A DNA stretch of 24,717 nucleotides from CAYZDV01 sp964477275 (lineage in GTDB: Bacteria; Acidobacteriota; Aminicenantia; Aminicenantales; Aminicenantaceae). Made by a program: the position numbers and the translations under genes. The notes below the pieces were generated by a model. It saw nothing but the letters and a program-made list of their open reading frames with translations, was not told where the DNA came from and searched no databases. Where the stretch lies: positions 1 to 24,717 of the forward strand of contig CAYZDV010000014.1 in assembly GCA_964477275.1 (NCBI GenBank). Direction: 5' to 3'. Below, one piece after another: positions 1-6,553 of the stretch (the first letter of the stretch is position 1; each line of letters starts with the position of its first letter).

Positions 1-20
1 CATCCCATTGCGTTCAATCA

Positions 21-50
21 TTGATTAATCTGAAGGCATTCCCTTAGAAT
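21..50 (+). promoter_or_regulatory. Putative sigma-70-type promoter of the left-edge unit
   Basis: TTGATT (21-26) and TAGAAT (45-50) are separated by 18 bases, matching the -35 and -10 consensus at 4/6 and 5/6. Transcription would start near 57, about 40 bases before the small ORF at 100. The -10 lies between CCCT and AGGG arms. This is a sequence match only. Confidence 0.35.
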
Positions 51-70
51 AGGGACAATATTCTTCCCGC

Positions 71-158
71 CATGCGGCGGTGACAAGGAGGAGGTCTCCA
101 TGCGAAAAAATGCGAGCCCCCTATCGAGGGAAGCCGATGAAATCGGCCGCCGAGTATG
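71..158 (+). other. Candidate structured RNA leader
   Basis: CGGCG at 75-79 can pair with CGCCG at 148-152, with CAT/ATG outside (71-73 and 156-158). Inside are three local hairpins: GGAG/CTCC at 87-99 around the Shine-Dalgarno, CCCT/AGGG at 119-130, and GCCGAT/ATCGGC at 133-147 with a GAA loop. The arrangement resembles a closed multi-branch junction, and the ribosome-binding site is itself paired. The stretch GAGGGAAGCCG then TGAAA looks like part of a cobalamin-riboswitch core, but the conserved B12-box partners are absent. I do not recognise a known class, and chance pairing in GC-rich DNA remains possible. Confidence 0.25.
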
Positions 159-198
159 TTTGAGCACGCTGAGGATCAACCTATTGAAAAATTATTGA
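100..198 (+). CDS. Small ORF, 32 residues, hypothetical
   Basis: An ATG at 100 follows AAGGAGGAGGT (85-95) at about ideal spacing, one of the best Shine-Dalgarno sequences in the window, and a promoter-like sequence lies at 21-50. The predicted peptide begins MRKNASPLSREADEIGRR and ends in LLKNY. It is basic, has one cysteine, and shows no signal peptide or membrane segment. A second short ORF starts with ATG at 201, three bases after this stop, and ends at 281. I do not recognise either product. They could be a leader peptide with a regulatory RNA, a true small protein, or remnants of a decayed gene. The case for translation rests on the Shine-Dalgarno; there is no homology evidence. Confidence 0.3.
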   Translation: MRKNASPLSREADEIGRRVCLSTLRINLLKNY

Positions 199-267
199 AC
201 ATGGACATTCATTTCGAAGTGACATATCTTGCATGCGGAGTTACGCAGGCGCCGAGATGGAGGGTGA

Positions 268-308
268 GGGAATGGCGTTAAAAATCTGAAGGGAGCGAAG
301 CCATTCCC
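268..308 (+). terminator. Inverted repeat, possible terminator of the left-edge unit
   Basis: GGGAATGGC (268-276) and GCCATTCCC (300-308) form a perfect 9-base-pair stem with a 23-base loop, followed by GTGTATTTTAT. The position after the small ORFs suits a terminator. The long loop and imperfect T tract make this uncertain. Confidence 0.3.
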
Positions 309-489
309 GTGTATTTTATCCAAACTATTTGGAAAAGATTCCAGAAAATAAAAAGCCGATACCTTGTGCAGGCTCCTTACGCATGGTTCCTGCGCGGAGT
401 GGCCCGCAAATAAGTGGTGCTGCTGAAAAGAGACAGGATATGAGCCGCAAAGGAAGAATTCAGGGTGATTTTCCGTCTAAATTTTTGAG

Positions 490-529
490 TTTTATGAATC
501 CCTTTCAAAAATTCATAAAAGGAGGAGGG
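490..529 (+). promoter_or_regulatory. 5' UTR hairpin abutting the ribosome-binding site
   Basis: TTTTATGAAT (490-499) and ATTCATAAAA (511-520) are perfect 10-base arms around an 11-base loop. The Shine-Dalgarno GGAGGAGGG follows directly at 521-529, with the ATG at 535. The hairpin could set the 5' boundary of the ribosome-binding site or protect the mRNA. It is A/T-rich, so it may melt with temperature. Confidence 0.5.
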
Positions 530-534
530 CGTTT

Positions 535-3500
535 ATGAAGAGCTCCCGTGTTAAACTCTGCTTTTTTATCCTTTCTTTGGTCGTTTTCTTCACTCAGTCG
601 AGTCCGGCCGAGCTGGATGCGAACCTCTTTGCCGGGATGAAGGCCCGGGCCATCGGCCCGGCCAACATGAGCGGCCGGATCGCCGCCGTTGATGTCGTCT
701 GTTCGAATCCCAGGATCATCTATGTTGGAACAGCCACCGGCGGGCTCTGGAAGTCCGCCGACGGAGGAACAAGCTGGGCTCCGATCTTCGATGATCAGCC
801 GGCATCTTCCATCGGAGCCGTGGCCATCCATCCTGCAAATCCCAACATCGTCTGGGCAGGAACCGGGGAGACCGGCGTCCGGAACAGCGCCGGTGTCGGC
901 CGCGGTGTCTATCTTACCCTGGACGCCGGGAAGAGCTGGAGGCCTCTCGGCCTGGAGAAGACTGAACGGATTTCCAGAATTCTTCTCGACCCCGCAAACC
1001 CGGAGATCGCCTACATCGGGGCGATGGGAGCAGCCTGGGGAAAGAACCCCGAACGCGGGGTTTTCAGGACCAGAGACAGCGGAAAAACCTGGAAGAAGGT
1101 TCTCTACGCGGACGAAGGAACGGGAGTGGCCGACATGGCCATGGACCCGGATAACCCGAAAAGAATCCTTGTCGCCATGTGGGAATACCGGCGCTGGCCC
1201 TGGTTTTTCAAATCCGGCGGCCCTGGAAGCGGCCTCTACCTCACCGCTGACGCCGGGGAAACCTGGCAGAAGCTCGACGAGAAAAACGGGCTTCCAAGGG
1301 GCGAACTGGGCCGCATCGGGATTGCTTTTGCGCCCAGCCGGCCGGAAATCGCCTACGCCCTGGTCGAGGCTCAGAAGAGCGTCTTGCTTCGCTCCGACGA
1401 TGGCGGCGTAAACTGGCAGGTGGTGAACAGCGAGGATGGGATTCACGACCGTCCCTTCTACTACAGTTTCTTGCTGGTTAACCCGGTCAACGAAAACATC
1501 ATCTATCTGCTTCAGACCCGGTTGAGGGTGAGCGAGGACGGCGGAAAGAGCTTCCGCAGCCTCGCCTCCTTCGGCCAGTCCCATTCCGACTACCATGCCA
1601 TGTGGATCCATCCTGATGGCGAGATGATGGTCGTCGGCAATGACGGCGGTGTGGTCATCAGCTACAACCGGGGAAAAACCTGGCGTTTCGTGACCAACCT
1701 TCCCCTCGGCCAGTTCTATCATGTGAGCTTTGATCATCAGATCCCCTATAACGTCTATGGCGGCCTTCAGGACAACGGCTCCTGGATGGGACCGGGATTC
1801 GTGCTGAGCGAGCGGACGATTTCGAGCTATTTCTGGAAGCTGCTCGGCGGAGGGGACGGATTTGCCACAGAACCCGACCCGGAAAAGCCGGGAGCTGGCT
1901 ACGGTATGTCCCAGGGTGGAAACCTCTTTTATTTCGACACCACGAGCGGCACGAGCCGGACGATTGTGCCCACCGAATCCGAGGTCAAACACCGCTACAA
2001 CTGGAACGCCGGGTTCGCCGTTGACCCCTTCCGTCCTGCCACGATTTACCTCGGCAGCCAGTTTGTCCACAGCAGCCGGGATAAGGGACAGAGCTGGGAG
2101 ATCATCAGCCCTGACCTGACCACCAACAACCCCGAAAAGCAGCGTCAGGCTGAAAGCGGAGGGCTGACCCTCGACGTGACCAACGCCGAGAACCACTGCA
2201 CCATTCTCTGTATCGCGGTCAGCCCTGTTCAGGAAGGCGTCATCTGGGTGGGAACGGATGACGGCAATGTCCAGCTCACCAGGGATGGAGGGAAGAGCTG
2301 GGAGCTGGTCTCCAAATCGCTGACAACCGGCGCAAAAGGAAAGGTGCCTCCGGAAACCTGGGTGCCCCATGTGGAGGCGTCCAACCACGATGCTGCCACC
2401 GCTTATGTCTGTTTCGATGACCATCGCCGCTCCAACTGGACGCCTTATGTCTACGTTACGCGCGATTTCGGAAAGACCTGGAAGAGCCTGGTCACTCAAG
2501 AGATCGATGGCTTTGTCCATGTCATCAAGGAGGATCCTGTCGACCCGAACCTTCTTTTCGTGGGAACTGAGTTCGGCCTCTTCATCAGTCTTAACGCGGG
2601 CCAGAGCTGGATGAAATGGACAGAGGGTTTGCCCACGGTTCCTGTGCGGGACATCGGCATCCATCCCAGGGAAAACGACCTGATCGTCGGCACCCATGGC
2701 CGGTCCATTTTCATCATCGATAATATTTCGCCCCTGAGGGAAGTCTCTGATGCTCTTATCAAGAAAAAACTCAGCCTGTTCAAAGTTCCTGATGCTTACC
2801 AGTGGGTTCAGGGACGGTCGAGCTCTTATATGAGCCCGGGCGATACGGCCTTTGTGGGCGAGAACAAGCGACTGGGAGCCTGTTTCACCTATTATCTGAT
2901 TCCCTCCGAGCGGAAGGAGAAGGAGGATGCCGCGGAAGACGAGGCCCGGCAGCAGAGGATGCAGATGATGAGAGAGCGGATGAGGCAGATGGGCGGAATG
3001 ATGCCCTCAGGATTGATGGAACGGATGGCACAGGCCTCGCGGGTTTCGGTCCTCATCCTGGACAAAGATGGAAACACGGTGGCCAGGCTGAACGGAACAG
3101 AAAACAAGGGAATAAACCGTGTCTTCTGGGATTTCAGGGAGCAGAGCCAGCAGCCCCGAGAAGAAGAGAGAGGTTTCATGTTCGGAAGAGGCGGAGTGAC
3201 CGTTCTTCCTGGAGAATACACGGTCAAGATCAAGTTCGAAGACCAGGAAATCAGCGAGACTTTCGTGGTGAAGACCGACCCCAGGTTCGAAGTGGACATC
3301 GGGGTTCTCAGGGCCAATTACGAAATGGCCAAAGCTGCCCAGAAGCTGTCCGAGGTCATCAACGAAGCCAGCCGGAGGATCCAGGAGACCCAGAGCTCTC
3401 TTCAGACCTTCATGGAGCAGGTGAGGAGAGAGCGAAGTCCGGAGCTGCGCGATTTGATGAAGGAGGCCGGCGACCTTGAAGTGAGGCTGAAGAACTTTTC

Positions 3501-3786
3501 CGAGACCCTCAACCCCACTCCTCCCAGGCAGGGTATTGCCGACCGTTCCGCCGGGCTGAGAACTCAAGTCTTTCGCACTGTTTCCTTGATCACCGGAGCC
3601 GGGATGGAACCGGTCAGCGAGCCGGCCAGGGTGAAATACGAGAAGGTCAAGCTGGAAGTGACGAAGTTTCTTGAGGAATTGAACGGCTTCTTCAGGACAG
3701 ACCTTGAGAATTTCAAGAAGAAAGTCAAGGAGTCGAGCTTTTCTCTTTTCAGGTCCTACAAACCGCTGACGATTGATCAGCACTAA
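535..3786 (+). CDS. Exported BNR-repeat, VPS10/sortilin-like beta-propeller protein
   Basis: This 1083-residue protein begins with a signal peptide (basic start, hydrophobic residues 8-20, likely cleavage near residue 24). Residues about 40-740 contain many Asp-box (BNR) motifs of the form S/T-x-D-x-G-x-x-W, for example SADGGTSW at 74-81 and TLDAGKSW at 128-135. These mark the beta-propeller fold of the VPS10/sortilin-like and sialidase-like families. The motif THGRSIFIIDN near the end of the propeller is typical of large secreted 'VPS10 domain' or 'glycosyl hydrolase' annotated proteins of Acidobacteriota, Aminicenantota and Bacteroidota. The C-terminal third has a Met-rich stretch (residues 809-831), a beta-rich segment (about 840-920) and a helical, probably coiled-coil end. 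The start is set by the strong Shine-Dalgarno at 521-529. The gene appears monocistronic. The substrate is unknown and catalytic activity is not implied; binding of peptides or glycans is equally possible. Confidence 0.85.
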   Translation: MKSSRVKLCFFILSLVVFFTQSSPAELDANLFAGMKARAIGPANMSGRIAAVDVVCSNPRIIYVGTATGGLWKSADGGTSWAPIFDDQPASSIGAVAIHPANPNIVWAGTGETGVRNSAGVGRGVYLTLDAGKSWRPLGLEKTERISRILLDPANPEIAYIGAMGAAWGKNPERGVFRTRDSGKTWKKVLYADEGTGVADMAMDPDNPKRILVAMWEYRRWPWFFKSGGPGSGLYLTADAGETWQKLDEKNGLPRGELGRIGIAFAPSRPEIAYALVEAQKSVLLRSDDGGVNWQVVNSEDGIHDRPFYYSFLLVNPVNENIIYLLQTRLRVSEDGGKSFRSLASFGQSHSDYHAMWIHPDGEMMVVGNDGGVVISYNRGKTWRFVTNLPLGQFYHVSFDHQIPYNVYGGLQDNGSWMGPGFVLSERTISSYFWKLLGGGDGFATEPDPEKPGAGYGMSQGGNLFYFDTTSGTSRTIVPTESEVKHRYNWNAGFAVDPFRPATIYLGSQFVHSSRDKGQSWEIISPDLTTNNPEKQRQAESGGLTLDVTNAENHCTILCIAVSPVQEGVIWVGTDDGNVQLTRDGGKSWELVSKSLTTGAKGKVPPETWVPHVEASNHDAATAYVCFDDHRRSNWTPYVYVTRDFGKTWKSLVTQEIDGFVHVIKEDPVDPNLLFVGTEFGLFISLNAGQSWMKWTEGLPTVPVRDIGIHPRENDLIVGTHGRSIFIIDNISPLREVSDALIKKKLSLFKVPDAYQWVQGRSSSYMSPGDTAFVGENKRLGACFTYYLIPSERKEKEDAAEDEARQQRMQMMRERMRQMGGMMPSGLMERMAQASRVSVLILDKDGNTVARLNGTENKGINRVFWDFREQSQQPREEERGFMFGRGGVTVLPGEYTVKIKFEDQEISETFVVKTDPRFEVDIGVLRANYEMAKAAQKLSEVINEASRRIQETQSSLQTFMEQVRRERSPELRDLMKEAGDLEVRLKNFSETLNPTPPRQGIADRSAGLRTQVFRTVSLITGAGMEPVSEPARVKYEKVKLEVTKFLEELNGFFRTDLENFKKKVKESSFSLFRSYKPLTIDQH

Positions 3787-3808
3787 AAAAGGGGACAGGC
3801 CCCTTTTT
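3786..3808 (+). terminator. Intrinsic terminator, probably bidirectional
   Basis: AAAAAGGGG (3786-3794) and CCCCTTTTT (3800-3808) form a 9-base-pair stem with an ACAGG loop, giving a T tract on the + strand and, by symmetry, on the - strand. It overlaps the last base of the preceding TAA stop. Confidence 0.8.
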
Positions 3809-3896
3809 CTTCGACCAGGCTGAAAACTGTTCCTGGCGACTCCATCTGTCTACTGACACGGTCACGGTTTTGGAAACGCCGACTGCCTGCCCTTTT

Positions 3897-3925
3897 TTGC
3901 ATTCTCTGAACATTTTTATTATCAT
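3897..3925 (+). promoter_or_regulatory. Putative promoter of the GNAT gene
   Basis: TTGCAT (3897-3902), a 17-base spacer and TATCAT (3920-3925) give a plausible sigma-70 promoter with a good -10. Transcription would start near 3932, so the hairpin at 3947-3970 would lie in the 5' UTR. Confidence 0.45.
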
Positions 3926-3946
3926 ATAGAACAGCATTTGAAAATC

Positions 3947-3970
3947 GTCATTCCCCGCATGGGGAATGAC
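3947..3970. repeat. Perfect REP-like palindrome
   Basis: GTCATTCCCC and GGGGAATGAC are perfect 10-base arms around a GCAT loop. The GTCATTCCC half-site resembles the ends of dispersed REP-type palindromes found in many bacterial genomes. No T tract follows. The copy number outside this window is unknown. Confidence 0.55.
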
Positions 3971-3991
3971 AGCCGTTTTGAGGTCCGGTCC

Positions 3992-4507
3992 ATGCCTTTT
4001 GAGATAAAGATTCGAGAATATCAACCCGAGGACCTGGAACCTATTTTGGACCTGGTGAAGGAGCTGGAAGCCGAGCTGGCCGAGAAATTCAAGGATGTCA
4101 AAATCCAATCGGGAATCGAGAATTATCGAAACCGCTACCTTAAACGCGGCAACAAGTACAAAACCTTCGTTGCTGAAGTGGACGGCACGGCAGTCGGCTT
4201 TCTCATGGGTTATCCCTCGCTCGGCGCTCCGGAAGTGGACAACATGTACGACATGCTGCCCGTCGCCTCGGACTGGACACCGCCGGAATTCTTTCTCCAG
4301 ATCACCTTTGTCTCCAAGCCCTTCCGGAACCAGGGGATTTCAAAGAAGCTTCACCGGGAGATTATCGAATACGCCAGAAAGCAGGGATACAAAGAAGTTT
4401 ATGCCTGTATCGCCAAGTGGAATGTCCCGGAAATCAGGGTAATCAGGAAACTGAAATTCAAGCTGAAAGACCTGGGCTACAGATACCGCCTGACATTGAA
4501 ATTATGA
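3992..4507 (+). CDS. GNAT-family N-acetyltransferase
   Basis: This 171-residue protein has the GNAT fold. An N-terminal beta strand and helix (IKIREYQPEDLEPILDLV) lead to the acetyl-CoA pyrophosphate loop at about residues 108-116 (PFRNQGISKKL, the R/Q-x-x-G-x-A/S type). The later region (YACIAKWNVPEIRVIRKLKFK) has the usual 'N..A..LY.K.GF'-like helix. It would transfer an acetyl group from acetyl-CoA to an amine; the substrate cannot be told. I chose the ATG at 3992 because GAGGT at 3980-3984 sits seven bases upstream. A longer frame from a TTG at 3938 would translate through the palindrome at 3947-3970 and is less likely. It lies 126 bases upstream of hslV but probably has its own transcript. 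Confidence 0.8.
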   Translation: MPFEIKIREYQPEDLEPILDLVKELEAELAEKFKDVKIQSGIENYRNRYLKRGNKYKTFVAEVDGTAVGFLMGYPSLGAPEVDNMYDMLPVASDWTPPEFFLQITFVSKPFRNQGISKKLHREIIEYARKQGYKEVYACIAKWNVPEIRVIRKLKFKLKDLGYRYRLTLKL

Positions 4508-4549
4508 AGCCTTTTTGCGGGCATTCTCCCCTCGAGGCCGCGGCGTTCC

Positions 4550-4577
4550 GCTTCCAGATGGAAGCCTGGGCTTTCCA
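4550..4577 (+). promoter_or_regulatory. Overlapping palindromes just upstream of the hslV promoter
   Basis: GCTTCCA (4550-4556) pairs perfectly with TGGAAGC (4559-4565). The latter can instead pair with GCTTTCCA (4570-4577) with one bulged T. The pair ends seven bases before the -35 of the hslV promoter. It could be an operator for a dimeric regulator or part of the 3' end of the GNAT transcript. It does not match the CIRCE heat-shock operator. Confidence 0.35.
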
Positions 4578-4583
4578 TGAGGC

Positions 4584-4612
4584 TTTACATCTTCCCGGGC
4601 TTCAATTATGAT
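4584..4612 (+). promoter_or_regulatory. Putative promoter of hslV
   Basis: TTTACA (4584-4589), a 17-base spacer and TATGAT (4607-4612) each match the sigma-70 consensus at 5/6. Transcription would start near 4619, about 15 bases before the ATG at 4634. No sigma-32-type heat-shock element is evident. Confidence 0.6.
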
Positions 4613-4633
4613 TATGTTTGAGAGTTGCGTCCG

Positions 4634-5161
4634 ATGGTCCGTTCAACGAGTGTGATTTGCGTTCGGCACAAGGGTAAAGTCGCCATCGCTGGCGACGGCC
4701 AGGTTTCCCTGGGCGAAACCGTGCTGAAGCAGAAAGCGAGCAAAATCAGGGTTCTTTTTAAAGGAAAAGTGCTGGCCGGCTTCGCCGGAGCGACATCGGA
4801 TGCTTTTGCCCTCTTTTCCCGGTTCGAGAACAAACTGGATGAATTTCGGGGCAACCTTTCCCGGGCTGCCATCGAGCTGGCCAAGGACTGGCGAATGGAC
4901 AAGGCACTGCGCCGCCTGGAAGCCCTCCTGATCGTCGCCGACAGCGATAATTCTTTCCTGATTTCCGGCACCGGTGACGTCGTCGAACCGGACGATGGAA
5001 TCATCGCCATCGGCTCCGGAGGATCGTTTGCTCTGGCCGCAGCACGGGCATTGATCAAGCACACCGACCTCTCAGCGCGGGATGTCGCCCTGGAAGCGAT
5101 GAAGATCGCCTCCGGCATTTGCGTTTACACCAATGACCAGATCACCATCGAGGAACTCTAA
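4634..5161 (+). CDS. hslV: ATP-dependent protease peptidase subunit HslV
   Basis: HslV (ClpQ) is a threonine peptidase related to the proteasome beta subunit. It forms a cytosolic double hexamer that degrades proteins unfolded by HslU. Family motifs are clear: VAIAGDGQVSLG, KVRVLFKGKVLAGFAGATSDAF-like, LEALLIVAD, SGTGDVVEPDDGIIAIGSGG and CVYTNDQI. Length (175 residues) fits the family. I chose the ATG at 4634, with GAGAG about nine bases upstream, over a TTG at 4625 that leaves no spacing. By alignment the catalytic threonine is Thr5, preceded by M-V-R-S, so a short propeptide must be removed, unlike E. coli HslV where only Met precedes the Thr. hslU follows immediately. Confidence 0.95.
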   Translation: MVRSTSVICVRHKGKVAIAGDGQVSLGETVLKQKASKIRVLFKGKVLAGFAGATSDAFALFSRFENKLDEFRGNLSRAAIELAKDWRMDKALRRLEALLIVADSDNSFLISGTGDVVEPDDGIIAIGSGGSFALAAARALIKHTDLSARDVALEAMKIASGICVYTNDQITIEEL

Positions 5162-6553
5162 ATGGCTATCGTTCTCTCCGAAAGTATTCCGCAGGCCATC
5201 GGGGAAATGAAGGAGACAGAGCTCACTCCTCAGGAGATTGTGGACGAGCTGGACAAGTTTATTATCGGCCAGAATGCCGCCAAGAAAGCAGTGGCCATTG
5301 CCCTCCGCAACAGGTACCGCCGGAGGAAGCTCCCTCCCCAGCTGGCCGATGAAATCGCTCCCAAGAATATCCTGATGATCGGCCCCACCGGCGTGGGAAA
5401 AACCGAGATTTCCCGCCGGCTGGCCAGGCTCACCTACTCGCCCTTTCTCAAGATCGAAGCCAGCAAGTTTACCGAAGTCGGCTATGTCGGCCGGGATGTG
5501 GAGTCCATGATCAGGGACCTGGTGCACATTTCGGTGGACATGGTCAAGTCGGAAAAAATAGAGGAAATCCGGGAGAAGGCAGAGAGAAATGTCGAAGAGC
5601 GGCTTCTGGACATGCTCCTGCCTCCCTCCAGGCGCCGTGGCGAGCCTTTCGACCCGGACGAGCAGGCCAGGTTTCAGGAGACGCGGGAGAAATTGAGAAA
5701 ACAGCTCAGGGAAGGGGTGCTGGATGAGCGGATTGTCGAGATCGAAGTCAAGGAGAAAATGGCTCCCCCATTTGAGATTTTCGCCAACAGCGGCATGGAA
5801 GAGATCGGCATCCACATCCAGGAAATCATGCCCGGCTTCCTGGGCGGAAAATCGAAAAAGCGAAGGGTCAAAGTCAAAGAAGCCCAGGAGCATCTTCTCG
5901 AGGATGAGCAGAAGAGACTGATCGACATGGACCAGGTCGCTCGCCTGGCAGTGGAGAGGGTCGAGCACTCCGGGATCATTTTCCTGGACGAGGTGGACAA
6001 GATCGCTGGCCGCGAATCCGGCCACGGTCCCGAGGTCAGCCGCGAGGGCGTTCAGAGAGACCTCCTGCCCATCATCGAAGGGACGACCGTCAACACCCGC
6101 TACGGATTGGTGCGCACAGACCATATTCTTTTTATCGGAGCCGGGGCCTTTCATGTCAGCAAGCCCTCTGACCTCATCCCCGAGCTTCAGGGACGGTTTC
6201 CGATCCGGGTGGAGCTCACCTCGCTCGATAAAAAGGACTTTGTCCGGATATTGACCGAACCGGAAAATGCGCTCATCAAGCAGTACAAAGCGCTCATGGC
6301 CACCGAAGGCATCGGGGTGGAATTCACCGAGGATGCCGTTGATGAGATCGCCGACGTCGCCGAGAAGGTCAACGAAGATGCAGAGAACATCGGTGCCCGT
6401 CGGCTTCACACCGTGATGGAAAAGGTCATGGAGGAGATCTCGTTCAAGGCTCCCAACATCCGCAGAAAAAAAATTGTCATCGACCGGAAATACGTCAGGG
6501 AACAGCTGGAAGACATCCTCGAAGACCAGGATCTGAGACGCTTCATTCTTTGA
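5162..6553 (+). CDS. hslU: ATP-dependent protease ATPase subunit HslU
   Basis: HslU (ClpY) is the AAA+ unfoldase that caps HslV and feeds it substrates. The 463-residue sequence has LTPQEIVDELDKFIIGQ at the start, Walker A GPTGVGKT (74-81), the GYVGRDVES pore-loop region, an inserted I domain (about residues 110-250), a Walker B IIFLDEVDKIA (about 270-280), and the family C-terminus RRFIL that docks into HslV and activates it. The ATG directly follows the hslV stop, with GAGGA (5150-5154) seven bases upstream inside hslV. An internal ATG at 5207 would give a more standard N-terminus but is poorly spaced from any Shine-Dalgarno. Co-translation with hslV is likely. Confidence 0.96.
   Translation: MAIVLSESIPQAIGEMKETELTPQEIVDELDKFIIGQNAAKKAVAIALRNRYRRRKLPPQLADEIAPKNILMIGPTGVGKTEISRRLARLTYSPFLKIEASKFTEVGYVGRDVESMIRDLVHISVDMVKSEKIEEIREKAERNVEERLLDMLLPPSRRRGEPFDPDEQARFQETREKLRKQLREGVLDERIVEIEVKEKMAPPFEIFANSGMEEIGIHIQEIMPGFLGGKSKKRRVKVKEAQEHLLEDEQKRLIDMDQVARLAVERVEHSGIIFLDEVDKIAGRESGHGPEVSREGVQRDLLPIIEGTTVNTRYGLVRTDHILFIGAGAFHVSKPSDLIPELQGRFPIRVELTSLDKKDFVRILTEPENALIKQYKALMATEGIGVEFTEDAVDEIADVAEKVNEDAENIGARRLHTVMEKVMEEISFKAPNIRRKKIVIDRKYVREQLEDILEDQDLRRFIL

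Larger units (their letters stand above)
1..534. other. Left-edge region without a large gene
   Basis: No ORF here looks like a conserved protein. The region contains a promoter-like sequence (21-50), a strong Shine-Dalgarno with a 32-codon ORF (100-198), a second short ORF of 26 codons at 201-281, an inverted repeat (268-308) and a perfect hairpin (490-520) just before the ribosome-binding site of the gene at 535. A 69-codon TTG-started frame (329-538) runs into the next start codon and has no ribosome-binding site, so I do not call it. Between about 310 and 489 I see nothing convincing and no clear promoter for the downstream gene. Confidence 0.6.

Noticed and set aside
126..158. Resemblance to part of a cobalamin riboswitch core
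   Set aside because: Only the GAGGGAA-hairpin-TGAAA part matches. The conserved GCCACTG-type segment and the B12-box partner sequence are absent downstream.
329..538. 69-codon ORF before the BNR protein gene
   Set aside because: It starts at TTG without a Shine-Dalgarno, has unremarkable composition, contains the hairpin and Shine-Dalgarno of the next gene, and ends over its start codon.
505..2697. 730-codon open frame antisense to the BNR-repeat protein gene
   Set aside because: It mirrors a GC-rich gene with strong codon bias, has no recognisable domain or ribosome-binding site, and the sense protein has a signal peptide and clear repeats. Similar long antisense frames at 5072-6409, 9588-10997 and 16430-17773 are shadows of hslU, the carboxyltransferase and Omp85.
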